Below, piece after piece: positions 14,634-23,948 of a stretch of DNA of 52,157 bases (within the stretch, counting starts at the first letter, position 1; every line of letters starts with the position of its first letter). The stretch is from JALZKA01 sp963734015 (GTDB lineage Bacteria; Actinomycetota; Thermoleophilia; Solirubrobacterales; 70-9). The notes under the pieces are model-generated. The model saw only the letters and a list, made by a program, of their open reading frames with translations. It was not told where the DNA came from and did not search any database. Where the stretch lies: the NCBI GenBank assembly GCA_963734015.1, contig CAVTFG010000001.1, forward strand, positions 1-52,157, in the 5' to 3' direction. The position numbers and the translations under genes are program-made.

Positions 14634-17288
14634 ATGCTCTCCAGCGAGATCCGCGAGACATTCCTGGCGTACTTCGAGGAGCGCGAGCACCTGCGGGTGC
14701 CCTCGTCGTCGCTGATTCCCGCGCCCGACGACACCTCGACGCTGCTCACGATCGCCGGCATGCAGCCGATGAAGCCGTACTTCCAGGGGCGTGAGCGGCC
14801 GCCCGCGACCCGCCTCGCGTCGTCGCAGCGTTGCTTCCGCACGCCCGACATCGAGGAAGTCGGCAACACGCTGCGTCACCTCACGTTCTTCGAGATGCTC
14901 GGCAACTTCAGCTTCGGCGAGTACTTCAAGCGCGAGGCGATCGAGTTCGGATGGGACCTGTCGCTGAACGGCTTCGGGTTCGATCCCGACCGGATCTGGG
15001 CGACGGTGTTCGGCGGGGACGAAGAGCTCGGCCTGGGCCCCGACGAGGACGCGATCGAGCTCTGGAAGCAGACGGGAGTGCCTGAGGAGCGGATCGTGCT
15101 GCTCGATCGCGTGGAGAACTTCTGGCAGGCCGGCGAGACCGGCCCCTGCGGGCCGTCGTCGGAGATGTACATCGACCGCGGCCCCGAGTTCGGCGACGAG
15201 ACGGTCCGGCCGGGCGACGACACCGAGCGGTACCTCGAGTACTGGAATCTCGTCTTCATGTCGATGGAGCTGCACGAGGACGGTTCGGTGACGGACCTGC
15301 CGACCCGCAACATCGACACGGGCCTCGGCCTCGAGCGCATGGCGATGATCCAGCAGGGGGTCACCTCCGTGTTCGAGACCGACGGATTCCGGCCGCTCGT
15401 GGAGCTGGCCGAGGAGATGAGCGGGCGCGGCTACGCCGACGACCCGAAGACGGGCCGGGCGATGCGGATCCTCGCGGACCACTCGCGCGGCATGGTGAAC
15501 CTGATCGCCGACGGCGTCGTTCCCTCGAACGAAGACCGCGGGTACGTACTGCGGCGCGTGATGCGCCGGGCGATCCTGCAGGGCCGCGTGCTCGGGCTCG
15601 AGGCTCCCTACCTGGGGCGCTTCGCCGAGACCGCGATCGAGCACTTCGCCGAGGTCGCCCCGCACCTGACGGCGGAGCGCGACACGGTGTTGCGCTGGGT
15701 GAACGACGAGGAGGAGAGCTTCGGCCGGACGCTCGACCGCGGCTCAGAGCTGCTCGCGCGGCTGATCGACCGGGCGAAGCAGGAGGGCACGTCCTGGGTC
15801 TCGGCCGACGACGCCTTCCAGCTCCACGACACCTACGGCTTTCCCTACGAGATGACTCGGGAGCTGCTCGCCGAGGAGGGCCTTTCGGTCGACGACCAGG
15901 GCTTCGAGGCGCTCATGGAGCAGCAGCGCGAGCGCGCGCGCCGCGGCTCCGGCGCGGCGGCGCCCGACACCCACGAGGCCGTGATCGAGTTCGCGGGCGC
16001 CGCGCCGGCGACGCGGTTCGTCGGCTACGAGCGGTTGCGGGCGGAGACCAGCGTCGCCGCCGCCCGGCCGCTGGGCGATAACGGCGCCGTGCTCGTGAAG
16101 CTCGAGGAGAGCCCGTTCTACCCGGAGGGCGGCGGTCAGGTCTCCGATTCGGGGGTCGTCGCCTGGGAAGGCGGCGAGGCGACCGTGGACGACGTCTATC
16201 GGCTCGGCGACGACCAGGTCGTCCGGATCGCCGCGGACCCCACCGGCCCCGGACGCGAAGCGGAGGAGCCGGTGGGCTTGGACTCCGGCGCCAGGGTGGA
16301 CGCCCGGGTCGATCACGAGACCCGTCACGCCACGATGCGCAACCACACCGCCACGCACCTGCTCCACGCGGCGCTGCGCCAGCGCCTCGGAACCCACGTC
16401 CGCCAGGCCGGGTCCGCCGTTCGACCCGACAAGCTGCGCTTCGACTTCACCCACGGGCACCCGCTCACGCCCGACGAGCTGCGCGAGATCGAGGATGTCG
16501 TGAACGATTGGGTCAAGGCCAGCCGAGCGGTTCGCGCGCTGGAGATGTCGCGCCCCGAGGCGGAGGCGCTCGGCGCGATGGCGCTGTTCGGCGAGAAGTA
16601 CGGCGACTGGGTCCGGATGGTCGAGGTCGACGAGGTCTCGCGCGAGCTCTGCGGCGGCACCCACGTCGCGACCACGGCCGAGTGCGGCATCTTCGCGATC
16701 GTCGCCGAGGGCTCGAGCGCCGCGAACGTCCGCCGGATCGAGGCCCTGACCGGCCCGGCCGCGATCGACTGGTTCCGCCGCCGAAGCGACGACCTGCAAA
16801 CCGTCGGGCGCGTGCTCGGCCGGCCCGACGACCCCGTCTCGGCCGCGCAGCACGCCGAGGAACGACTCGCCGATTACGAGCGCCGCGCCGAAGAGGCGGG
16901 CCGCGAGGCCGCGGGCCAGGAGGCCGAGGAGCTGGTCTCCGCGGCCGAGGACGTCGGCGGGGTCAAGGTCGTCACGGCGCGCAGCGCCCTGGCCGACCAG
17001 CGCGCGCTGATGGACCTCGGCGCGCAGGTCCGGGACCGCCTGGGCGAGGCCGCGGTGGTGCTCGGGGGCTCGGGCGACGGCAAGGTGGCGCTGGTCGCGC
17101 TGCTCAGCAAGGGCGTGATCGAGAAGGGGCTCTCGGCCCAAAACGTTGTCCGGGAGGCCGCCGAGATCGTCGGCGGCGGGGGAGGGGGGCGCGACGACGC
17201 CGCGCAAGCAGGCGGTCGCGACCCGTCCAAGCTCGACCCCGCGCTCGACGCGGCCCGGGCGGCGATCGTCGCCGGCCTCGGCGGCTGA
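14634..17288 (+). CDS. alaS: Alanyl-tRNA synthetase
   Basis: An 884-residue full-length enzyme that charges tRNA-Ala and edits mischarged Ser/Gly. Catalytic core: IAGMQPMKPYFQGRERPP, RCFRTPDIEEVGNTLRHLTF, EMLGNFSFGEYFKREAI, WNLVFMSMELHEDGS and NIDTGLGLERMAMI. The editing domain has the zinc motifs HATMRNHTATHLLHAAL (HxxxH) and CGGTHVATTAECG. The C-terminal ~180 residues are the coiled coil plus DHHA1 (C-Ala) domain, ending in GGGGGGRDDAAQAGG. It follows mnmA and precedes ruvX at a 12-nt gap. Confidence 0.98.
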   Translation: MLSSEIRETFLAYFEEREHLRVPSSSLIPAPDDTSTLLTIAGMQPMKPYFQGRERPPATRLASSQRCFRTPDIEEVGNTLRHLTFFEMLGNFSFGEYFKREAIEFGWDLSLNGFGFDPDRIWATVFGGDEELGLGPDEDAIELWKQTGVPEERIVLLDRVENFWQAGETGPCGPSSEMYIDRGPEFGDETVRPGDDTERYLEYWNLVFMSMELHEDGSVTDLPTRNIDTGLGLERMAMIQQGVTSVFETDGFRPLVELAEEMSGRGYADDPKTGRAMRILADHSRGMVNLIADGVVPSNEDRGYVLRRVMRRAILQGRVLGLEAPYLGRFAETAIEHFAEVAPHLTAERDTVLRWVNDEEESFGRTLDRGSELLARLIDRAKQEGTSWVSADDAFQLHDTYGFPYEMTRELLAEEGLSVDDQGFEALMEQQRERARRGSGAAAPDTHEAVIEFAGAAPATRFVGYERLRAETSVAAARPLGDNGAVLVKLEESPFYPEGGGQVSDSGVVAWEGGEATVDDVYRLGDDQVVRIAADPTGPGREAEEPVGLDSGARVDARVDHETRHATMRNHTATHLLHAALRQRLGTHVRQAGSAVRPDKLRFDFTHGHPLTPDELREIEDVVNDWVKASRAVRALEMSRPEAEALGAMALFGEKYGDWVRMVEVDEVSRELCGGTHVATTAECGIFAIVAEGSSAANVRRIEALTGPAAIDWFRRRSDDLQTVGRVLGRPDDPVSAAQHAEERLADYERRAEEAGREAAGQEAEELVSAAEDVGGVKVVTARSALADQRALMDLGAQVRDRLGEAAVVLGGSGDGKVALVALLSKGVIEKGLSAQNVVREAAEIVGGGGGGRDDAAQAGGRDPSKLDPALDAARAAIVAGLGG

Positions 17289-17299
17289 CCGTCCTCTCG

Positions 17300-17701
17300 A
17301 TGCGAATCCTCGCCCTGGACCATGGTGCGGCGCGTGTGGGCGCCGCGATCTGCGACCCGACGGAGACCCTCGCGCGGCCACTCGGCGTGGTCGAGCCGCC
17401 GGACACGGACGCCGTCGCCGAGCTGGTTTCCGAGCACGAGGCGGAGCTGGTGATCGTGGGCCTACCGGTCTCGCTGAGCGGGGAGGAGGGGGCGCAGGCC
17501 GCGGCGGCGCGCGCGTTTGCGGTTGAGCTGGCCGGGAAGCTCGAAGTCCCGGTGGAGCAGTACGACGAGCGACTGACGACGCGGCTCGCCGAATCGAGCG
17601 CCCGCGCCGGAGCGGGCGCGCCGCCTGACGCGCTGGCCGCCGCGCATCTGCTTGAGTCCTACCTGCAGCGTCGTTCTGGGGCGGCGCCCGAAGCCCGATG
17701 A
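17300..17701 (+). CDS. ruvX: RuvX/YqgF-type RNase H-fold nuclease
   Basis: A 133-residue RNase H-like protein: MRILALDHGAARVGAAICD (first catalytic Asp and the R-x-G pair), LVIVGLPVSLSGEEG, QYDERLTTRLAE and the terminal DALAAAHLLESYL (last Asp). YqgF/RuvX proteins act in 16S rRNA 5'-end maturation and were also proposed as Holliday junction resolvases. The alaS-ruvX-mltG-aroE order is conserved in many Gram-positive genomes. Its stop overlaps the mltG start (ATGA). Confidence 0.92.
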   Translation: MRILALDHGAARVGAAICDPTETLARPLGVVEPPDTDAVAELVSEHEAELVIVGLPVSLSGEEGAQAAAARAFAVELAGKLEVPVEQYDERLTTRLAESSARAGAGAPPDALAAAHLLESYLQRRSGAAPEAR

Positions 17702-18746
17702 ACGACTCCGACTGGCGCGACCCATTCGCCGACGACCATGCTGCCCGCGAACGCGAGGCACGCCGTGCCGAGCGCGCGGCCCGACGCCGCGAGGAGGCGC
17801 AGCAGAGCCTCGCCGAACGCGTGCGTGAGACCGAGCAGCCCGCGGCGGCCCCACCGCCCAAGCCGCCATCACCGCCGCGACGCCCCCCGACCCGCGACCA
17901 GGCCCGCCACCGCCGCACGATCGGCCTCCTGGCGCTCGGCGCGGTGATCGTCCTGGTCGCCGGCGTCGGGGTCGTCCTGAGCCGCTCGGGTGACGACGCG
18001 ACCGCTCCCGCGGCGCCGAAGGAGCGCAAGACGGAGGAGGTGGTGATCCCGAGGGCTACGACCGCTCGCAGATCGCCCAGGTCGCGAAGAAGGCGGGGAT
18101 CAAGGGCGACTACGAGAAGGCCACGGTGTCCTCGCGCGCGATCGACCTCAAGAAGTACGGCGCCCGGGACGCGGAGAGCCTCGAGGGGTTCCTCTTCCCG
18201 GCCACCTACGAGATCTTCAAGGGCGACGACGTGGACGCGCTGGTCGACCGGCAGCTCGAGGCGTTCCAGTCCAACCTCGCCGAGGTCGACCTGACGTGGG
18301 CCGAGCGCAACGGCTACAGCGTGTACGACGTCGTGAACGTCGCCTCGATGATCGAGCGCGAGATCGCGGTGCCGGAGGAGCGGAAGCTCGCGGCCTCGGT
18401 CATCTACAACCGCCTCGACGCCGGCAACCCGCTGGGCATCGACTCGACGATCCGCTTCGAGGATCAGAACTACACCGAGCCCCTGGTCGAGTCCCGCCTG
18501 AACGAGCCCACGCCGTACAACACGCGGATCAATCCCGGCCTGCCGCCCGGGCCGATCGGCAACCCCGGCCTCGCCTCGCTCGACGCCGCCGCGAACCCCG
18601 CCGAGACGGACTTCTTCTACTTCGTGATCAAGCCCGGCACCTGCAACGAGCACGCCTTCGTCGAGACCGAGGAGGAGTTCGCCGCGGCCGAGGCCTCCTA
18701 TCAGGCCGCCTTGCAAGCCGAGGGCGGCTCGCCCACCGATTGCTGA
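17698..18746 (+). CDS. mltG: Endolytic murein transglycosylase MltG, interrupted by an apparent frameshift
   Basis: MltG cleaves nascent glycan strands at the membrane. Residues 1-80 are a charged cytoplasmic region (ARREREARRAERAARRREEA) with a proline-rich stretch, then one transmembrane helix (IGLLALGAVIVLVAGVGVVL). The frame breaks at about 18050: after VVIP it reads nonsense, while the neighbouring frame continues as EGYDRSQIAQVAKKAGIKG and then the YceG catalytic domain. That domain has EGFLFPATYEIF, VNVASMIEREIA (catalytic Glu), YNRLDAGNPLGIDSTI, YNTRINPGLPPGPIGNPG and FFYFVIKPGTCNEHAF. Restoring one C in the CCC at 18048-18050 repairs it (~349 residues). Confidence 0.88.
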
Positions 18747-18754
18747 GCCACAGC

Positions 18755-18760
18755 TAGCCT
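18755..18760 (+). promoter_or_regulatory. Putative -10 (TAGCCT) of aroE
   Basis: TAGCCT with a 6-nt spacer to the aroE ATG and no Shine-Dalgarno. Confidence 0.5.
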
Positions 18761-18766
18761 CGGCCC

Positions 18767-19591
18767 ATGCCGAAGCTGGCCGTGCTCGGTCAACCCGTCG
18801 CCCACTCCCGCTCGCCCGCGATGCAGAACGCGGCGCTCGCCGAGCTCGGCCTCGTCCCCGAGTGGTCCTACGAGGCGATCGAGGTCACCCCCGAGGGGTT
18901 CGCCGCGCTGGTCGCCGAGCTGGCGAGTGGTGGCTACGCGGGGGTCAACGTGACCGTTCCGCACAAGCTCGCCGCGCTGGCCGCCGCCGACGATGCCACC
19001 GCCACGGCGCGGGCGATCGGGGCCGCGAACACGCTGACATTCGCGACTGGGCGGATCTCAGCGGAGAACACCGACGGGGTCGGGATCATCGACTCCCTAC
19101 CGGGCTCGCCCGCTGGCAAGCGCGCCCTGGTGATGGGCGCCGGCGGCTCGGCCCGGGCGGCGATCTGGGCCCTGCGCGAGGCGGGGGCGGAGGTGCACGT
19201 CTGGAACCGCACTGAGGCCAAGGCCAAGGACCTCGCGCGCGAGTTCGGGGTGGCGCACGATCAGGCGCCGGGCCCGGACTTCGACCTGATCCTGAACACC
19301 ACCACGGTCGGCCTGAGGAGCGCGAATGAGGGCCAGCCCCTAGCCGATAGCGGGTTTCCCGACCTCAAGGCCCTGCCGATCGAAGCCGATGCGATCAAGG
19401 CAGAGGTGGTGCTTGACTTGGTCTACGGCTCGCATGAGACACAACTGATCGCGGCCGCCCGCGCGGCCGGCGCCGTCGCGGTGGACGGGCTCGAGATCCT
19501 GGTGCGCCAGGGCGCGGAGTCGCTGCGCCTGTGGACGGGCGCCGAGCCGCCTGTCGCGACCATGATTGCGGCGGCGCGGGGGGAGGGCTGA
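18767..19591 (+). CDS. aroE: Shikimate dehydrogenase (NADP+)
   Basis: A 274-residue enzyme reducing 3-dehydroshikimate to shikimate. Substrate-binding motifs: GQPVAHSRSPAMQNAAL, NVTVPHKLAAL (catalytic Lys), IGAANTL and NTDGVGI (Asp partner). The Rossmann glycine motif is MGAGGSARAA, followed by VWNRTEAKAKDLA (the N-R-T NADP-preferring loop), and the C-terminus has LVYGSHETQLI plus GLEILVRQGAESLRLWTG. Other shikimate genes lie at 40-43 kb and 50.8 kb. The stop overlaps the pilB start (TGATG), so it is probably co-transcribed with the pilus motor genes. Confidence 0.97.
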   Translation: MPKLAVLGQPVAHSRSPAMQNAALAELGLVPEWSYEAIEVTPEGFAALVAELASGGYAGVNVTVPHKLAALAAADDATATARAIGAANTLTFATGRISAENTDGVGIIDSLPGSPAGKRALVMGAGGSARAAIWALREAGAEVHVWNRTEAKAKDLAREFGVAHDQAPGPDFDLILNTTTVGLRSANEGQPLADSGFPDLKALPIEADAIKAEVVLDLVYGSHETQLIAAARAAGAVAVDGLEILVRQGAESLRLWTGAEPPVATMIAAARGEG

Positions 19592-21372
19592 TGTCCGACC
19601 GTCCCGACTACCTGCGTCCGGTGCCCGCCGGGGGCAGCGCGGCCCCGGCCGAACAGGTCGATCCCAGCGCCGCCGAGACGCCCGGGCTGACCCGGCCCCT
19701 CGGCCGTGGCAGCTCGACGATGTTCATCACCGACGTGATCGTCGAGCTGGGCTACGCGAGCCGCGAGATCGTCGACGACGCGATCGACAAGGCGCGGATG
19801 GCCGGCCAGTCGCCCGAGGTCGTGCTGCTCGAGAACAAGGTGCTCGACTCCGAGCAGCTTTCGCGGGCGATGGCCGAGCGCTACGGCCTGCGCCATGTGG
19901 ACCTGAACGCCTACCACGTCGACATGGGCGCGGCGAACATGCTCTCGCCGGGCGCCGCCCGCCGCTACAAGGCCGTACCGGTCGGCTACCTGGACAAGGA
20001 CACCCTGCTGCTCGCGATGGCCGACCCCGCGAACGTGATCGCGATCGACGACGTGCAGATGATCACCGGCCTCGGGTGCGAGGCCGCGGTCGCGGCCGAA
20101 GAGGACATCGAAGCCCTGATCCTCCGTCTCAACACGCTCGAGACGGCCGTTTCGGAGGCGATCGAGGAGGACGAGGAGGAGGCCGAGGCCCCGGTCACGG
20201 AGCTACGCGAGTCCGCCGAGGACGCGCCGGTCATCAAGCTCGTCTACTCGATCCTCGGCCAGGCCGTATCCGAGGGCGCTTCGGACATCCACTTCGAGCC
20301 GGGCGACGGCGAGATGCGCGTCCGGTTCCGCGTGGACGGCGTGCTTTACGAGGCGGCGAGGGTGCCGCGGCGCATGATCGCCGGCGTGGTGAGCCGCGTG
20401 AAGATCATGAGCGACATGGACATCGCCGAGAAGCGGGTGCCGCAGGACGGCCGCGTCTCGGTGAACGTCGAGGATCGCAAGGTGGACCTTCGAATCACGA
20501 CCCTGCCGACCCAGCGGGGCGAGGGCTGCACGATCCGCATCCTCGACAAGGACCAGGCGCTCCGGACGCTGGACGAGCTCGGCATGGACGGGGATCCCCG
20601 CGCGCTTTACGAGACCTCGTTCCGTAAGCCCTACGGGGCGATCCTCGTCACGGGGCCGACGGGCTCCGGAAAGTCCACGTCGCTCTACGCGACGCTCAAG
20701 GAGATCAACGCCGTCGAGCGCAACATCATCACGATCGAGGACCCGGTCGAGTACCGGCTCGACGGGATCAACCAGATCGGCGTGAACCGCCGCGCCGGCC
20801 TGACGTTCGCCGCGGGCCTGCGCTCGATCCTGCGAGCCGACCCCGACGTGATCATGGTCGGCGAGATCCGCGACGCGGAGACCGCCCGCATCGCGGTCGA
20901 GTCCGCGCTGACCGGCCACCTCGTGCTCACGACGCTGCATACGAACGACGCGCCGGGCGCGATCGTGCGGCTGCAGAAGATGGGGATCGAGTCCTTTCTC
21001 ACCGCCTCGGCCGTCGACTGCGTGGTCGCGCAACGGCTCGCGCGGAAGCTGTGCTCGCACTGCAAGAAGCGCACGGCCGTCCCGCAGGCGGCGCTGGTCG
21101 AGGCGGGATTTCGCGTGGGCGCCGACCTCGAGGCTTACGAGGCGGTCGGCTGCGGCCGCTGCACCGGAAGCGGCTACCGGGGCCGGATCGGCCTGTTCTC
21201 CGTGATGGCGATGAGCGACCGGATCAAGGAGATGACCGTCGCCGGGGCCCCCGAGGCGGAGCTGACGCAGATCGCCCGCCAGGAGGGAATGCTCACGCTC
21301 CGCGAGGACGGCCTGCTGAAGGTTCGCGCCGGCGTGACCTCGATCGGGGAAGTCGCGCGCGTTTCACGCTAA
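19591..21372 (+). CDS. pilB: Type IV pilus assembly ATPase PilB (GspE family)
   Basis: A 593-residue extension motor. The N-terminal ~170 residues are a GspE/MshE N-domain (IVELGYASREIVDDAIDKA, then ALLENKV-like and YGLRHVDL). The linker is acidic (EEDEEEAEAP). The ATPase core has Walker A GPTGSGKSTSLYATL, an Asp box (TIEDPVEYRLDGINQIGVN), Walker B LRADPDVIMVGEIRDAET and His box HLVLTTLHTNDAPGA. A zinc tetracysteine (LCSHCKKR and GCGRCTGSGYRGRIG) marks PilB rather than PilT. The N-domain can bind c-di-GMP in some relatives, but the key residues cannot be confirmed by eye. The ATG overlapping the aroE stop gives MSDRPDYLRP. Confidence 0.96.
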   Translation: MSDRPDYLRPVPAGGSAAPAEQVDPSAAETPGLTRPLGRGSSTMFITDVIVELGYASREIVDDAIDKARMAGQSPEVVLLENKVLDSEQLSRAMAERYGLRHVDLNAYHVDMGAANMLSPGAARRYKAVPVGYLDKDTLLLAMADPANVIAIDDVQMITGLGCEAAVAAEEDIEALILRLNTLETAVSEAIEEDEEEAEAPVTELRESAEDAPVIKLVYSILGQAVSEGASDIHFEPGDGEMRVRFRVDGVLYEAARVPRRMIAGVVSRVKIMSDMDIAEKRVPQDGRVSVNVEDRKVDLRITTLPTQRGEGCTIRILDKDQALRTLDELGMDGDPRALYETSFRKPYGAILVTGPTGSGKSTSLYATLKEINAVERNIITIEDPVEYRLDGINQIGVNRRAGLTFAAGLRSILRADPDVIMVGEIRDAETARIAVESALTGHLVLTTLHTNDAPGAIVRLQKMGIESFLTASAVDCVVAQRLARKLCSHCKKRTAVPQAALVEAGFRVGADLEAYEAVGCGRCTGSGYRGRIGLFSVMAMSDRIKEMTVAGAPEAELTQIARQEGMLTLREDGLLKVRAGVTSIGEVARVSR

Positions 21373-21405
21373 AGCCACCGCCTCAAAGCGCCGAAAGAGA
21401 ACCCG

Positions 21406-22506
21406 ATGAGCGTCGACTTCGCAGCGGTACTGAGCGAGATGGTGAAATCGAACGCCTCGGACGTCCACCTGAGTCCGGGCTTCCCGCCGGCCATGCGCGT
21501 GCGCGGCAAGATCACGCCGCTGGAGGGCTTCGACAAGCTGCTGCCGCAGGACACGCGGGAGATCGTCTACGCGATCCTCAACGACTCGCAGCGCAAGACG
21601 TTCGAGAACAACCTGCAGCTCGACTTCGCCTACGCGGTGCCGGGGATGGCCCGCTTCCGCGTCAACTGCTTCTTCCAGCGCGGGTCGATCTCTGCCGCGT
21701 TCCGCCACATCCCGAGCGAGATCAAGGGCCTCGAGTCGCTCGGCTTGCCCAGCGTCCTGGAGGAGTTCTGCCGCAAGCCGCGCGGCTTCGTGCTCGTCAC
21801 GGGCCCCACGGGATCGGGCAAGTCGACGTCGCTGGCGTCGATGGTCGACCTGATCAACGAGGAGCGCGACGAGCACATCCTCACGATCGAGGACCCGATC
21901 GAGTTCTTGCACAAGCACAAGAAGTGCGTGGTGAACCAGCGTGAGGTGGGCGCCGACGCAACCGACTTCTCGAGCGCGCTGAAGTCCGCGCTCCGCGAGG
22001 ACCCCGACGTGATCCTCGTCGGCGAGATGCGCGACCTCGAGACGATCTCCACCGCGCTGACCGCGGCCGAGACCGGCCATCTCGTGTTCGCGACGCTCCA
22101 CACCCAGTCGACCGCGCAGACCGTGGACCGGATCATCGACGTCTTTCCTGCGCACCAGCAGCAGCAGGTGCGGATGCAGCTCTCGATCGCCCTGCAGGGC
22201 ATCGTCACGCAACAGCTTCTGCCGACGGCCGATGGCTCGTCGCGAGTCGTCGCCTGCGAGGTGCTGGTCCCGACGCCGGCCGTCCGCAACCTGATCCGCG
22301 AGGGGAAGACGCACCAGATCTACTCGGCGCTCCAGACCTCAGGCTCGGTCGGGATGCAGACGATGGACGGCCACCTCGCCCAGCTCGTACGCATGGGCAA
22401 GATCACGAATTCGATCGCCGAGCAGCGCGCCTCGATCCCCGAGGAGCTGAAGCGCCTCCTCGGCCCCGCGACCGGAACCGTGCAGCCCGCGATGGCTGTG
22501 GCATAG
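21406..22506 (+). CDS. pilT: Type IV pilus retraction ATPase PilT
   Basis: A 366-residue twitching motor with the PilT hallmarks: SDVHLSPGFPPAMRVRGKI in the PAS-like N-domain, Walker A GPTGSGKSTSLASMVDLIN, LTIEDPIEFLHKHKKCVVNQ, the PilT signature REDPDVILVGEMRDLETI, and GHLVFATLHTQSTAQTVDRI. AQLVRMGKITNSIA near the end precedes the retraction-associated C-terminus. It depolymerises pili for twitching, adhesion or DNA uptake. It follows pilB by 33 nt and precedes pilC by 12 nt in one operon. Confidence 0.97.
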   Translation: MSVDFAAVLSEMVKSNASDVHLSPGFPPAMRVRGKITPLEGFDKLLPQDTREIVYAILNDSQRKTFENNLQLDFAYAVPGMARFRVNCFFQRGSISAAFRHIPSEIKGLESLGLPSVLEEFCRKPRGFVLVTGPTGSGKSTSLASMVDLINEERDEHILTIEDPIEFLHKHKKCVVNQREVGADATDFSSALKSALREDPDVILVGEMRDLETISTALTAAETGHLVFATLHTQSTAQTVDRIIDVFPAHQQQQVRMQLSIALQGIVTQQLLPTADGSSRVVACEVLVPTPAVRNLIREGKTHQIYSALQTSGSVGMQTMDGHLAQLVRMGKITNSIAEQRASIPEELKRLLGPATGTVQPAMAVA

Positions 22507-22518
22507 CGAGGCGGGGGC

Positions 22519-23754
22519 ATGGCGAGCTACGCATTCAGGGCCGTCGACCTGGCGGGAGTGCCGTCTCGCGGCGAGCTTGACGCAACCTCGAAGGCGCAGG
22601 TGACCGAGCAGCTGCGCCAGCGCGGCTTGATCGTCCTCGACGTCTCCGAGAAGCACCAGGCGATGAAGCTGGAATCGATCTTCCAGCGCTTCAAGAACGT
22701 GAAGATGCGCCCGCTCGCGATCTTCTCGCGCCAGTTCGCGACGCTGATCGCCTCGGGCATGCCGATGCTCCGCTCGCTCTACACGCTCGAGGACCAGACC
22801 GAAGACGAGATGCTGAAGAAGGCGATCGTGGGGCTACGCCTGGACGTCGAGTCGGGAAGCTCGGTGGCCCAGGCGATGGAGTCGCAGCCGGGCGTCTTCG
22901 ATCCTCTCTATCGCTCCATGGTGCAGGCCGGCGAAAGCTCGGGACGCCTGGAGGAGGCGCTCGACCGCGTCGCGCACCAGCTCGAGCGCCTCGACGCCCT
23001 GAGGCGCCAGGTGCGGGCGGCGCTGATGTACCCGGCGGTCGTCTTCACCCTCGCCGTCCTGGTCATGGCGGCGGTGGTCGCGTTCATCGTTCCGGTCTTC
23101 GTCGGCATCTTCGAGGAGATCTCCGCCGAGAACCCAGGCGAGTCGTCGGAGCTGCCCTGGATGACGCAGATCACCGTCGGAGTCTCCGACTTCATCACCG
23201 GCAAGTGGTACATCCTGCTGCCGCTGATCGGGCTGTCCTTCTACGGGTTCTCGCGCTGGAAGTCGAGTGAGGTGGGACGCATCCAGTGGGACCGGATCAA
23301 GCTCAGGATCCCGTGGCATATCGGGGACGTCGTGCACAAGGTCGCGCTGGCGCGGTGGTCGCGCACCTTCGCGGGGACGATCGCATCCGGGGTCCCGATC
23401 CTGCAGGCGATCAAGATCTCCGGCCAGACGGCGGGCAACGCCGTCGTCGAGCAGGCGATGGACGACGTCTACGCCTCGGTGCGAAGTGGCGGGTCGATCG
23501 CGAAGCCGCTCCAGGAGAACCCGGTGTTCCCGCCGATGGTCTCGCACATGGTCGGGGTGGGCGAGGAGTCCGGCCAGCTCGAGAACATGCTCGAGAAGAT
23601 CGCCGACTTCTACGAGACCGAGGTCGACGCCAAGGTCAAGGCCCTGACGTCCCTGATCGAGCCGATGATGATCATGTTCGTGGGCGCCGGCGTCGGCTTC
23701 ATCGTGATCTCGATGTACATGCCGATCTTCAGCCTGTACGACAAGATCCGGTAG
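22519..23754 (+). CDS. pilC: Type IV pilus inner-membrane platform protein PilC
   Basis: A 411-residue polytopic protein with two T2SSF domains. Repeat 1: FSRQFATLIASGMPMLRSLY, then MESQPGVFDPLYRSMVQAGESSG. Repeat 2: WSRTFAGTIASGVPILQAIK, then NPVFPPMVSHMVGVGEESGQLENML. Three transmembrane segments follow the usual positions (~170-192, 227-240 and the C-terminal VGAGVGFIVISMYMPIF). It couples the motor ATPases to pilin polymerisation. It is last of the pilB-pilT-pilC group; the rest of the pilus genes resume only at 31.4 kb. Confidence 0.96.
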   Translation: MASYAFRAVDLAGVPSRGELDATSKAQVTEQLRQRGLIVLDVSEKHQAMKLESIFQRFKNVKMRPLAIFSRQFATLIASGMPMLRSLYTLEDQTEDEMLKKAIVGLRLDVESGSSVAQAMESQPGVFDPLYRSMVQAGESSGRLEEALDRVAHQLERLDALRRQVRAALMYPAVVFTLAVLVMAAVVAFIVPVFVGIFEEISAENPGESSELPWMTQITVGVSDFITGKWYILLPLIGLSFYGFSRWKSSEVGRIQWDRIKLRIPWHIGDVVHKVALARWSRTFAGTIASGVPILQAIKISGQTAGNAVVEQAMDDVYASVRSGGSIAKPLQENPVFPPMVSHMVGVGEESGQLENMLEKIADFYETEVDAKVKALTSLIEPMMIMFVGAGVGFIVISMYMPIFSLYDKIR

Positions 23755-23838
23755 CGGGGCGTCGTCGTCTCATCGTTCGCGAGTCGCGCGGTTGGGCGTG
23801 CGAGATCGCGGTTGGCACGCCTAGCCACCTCGAAATGG

Positions 23839-23858
23839 CCGCTTTGCATGGAAAGCGG
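23839..23858. repeat. REP-like hairpin, copy 1
   Basis: CCGCTTT-GCATGG-AAAGCGG, a perfect 7-bp stem with a 6-nt loop, in the 194-nt gap between pilC and the secreted repeat protein. Related hairpins lie at 26017, 27217 and 27241. Nothing else is evident in this gap. Confidence 0.55.
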
Positions 23859-23948
23859 AACAGGCGCTTGATTAGGACGTTCGCCTCTCCGGGTGTACGT
23901 TCAGTCTGAGACTGAGCGAGACCCGAGGGAGGTCGGGGAGGTCGGCGC

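Noticed and set aside
15744..18716. 990-codon open frame on the minus strand opposite alaS, ruvX and mltG
   Set aside because: It is an Arg/Gly/Ala-rich shadow created by high GC third positions. It has no family signal, and the plus strand carries clear genes.
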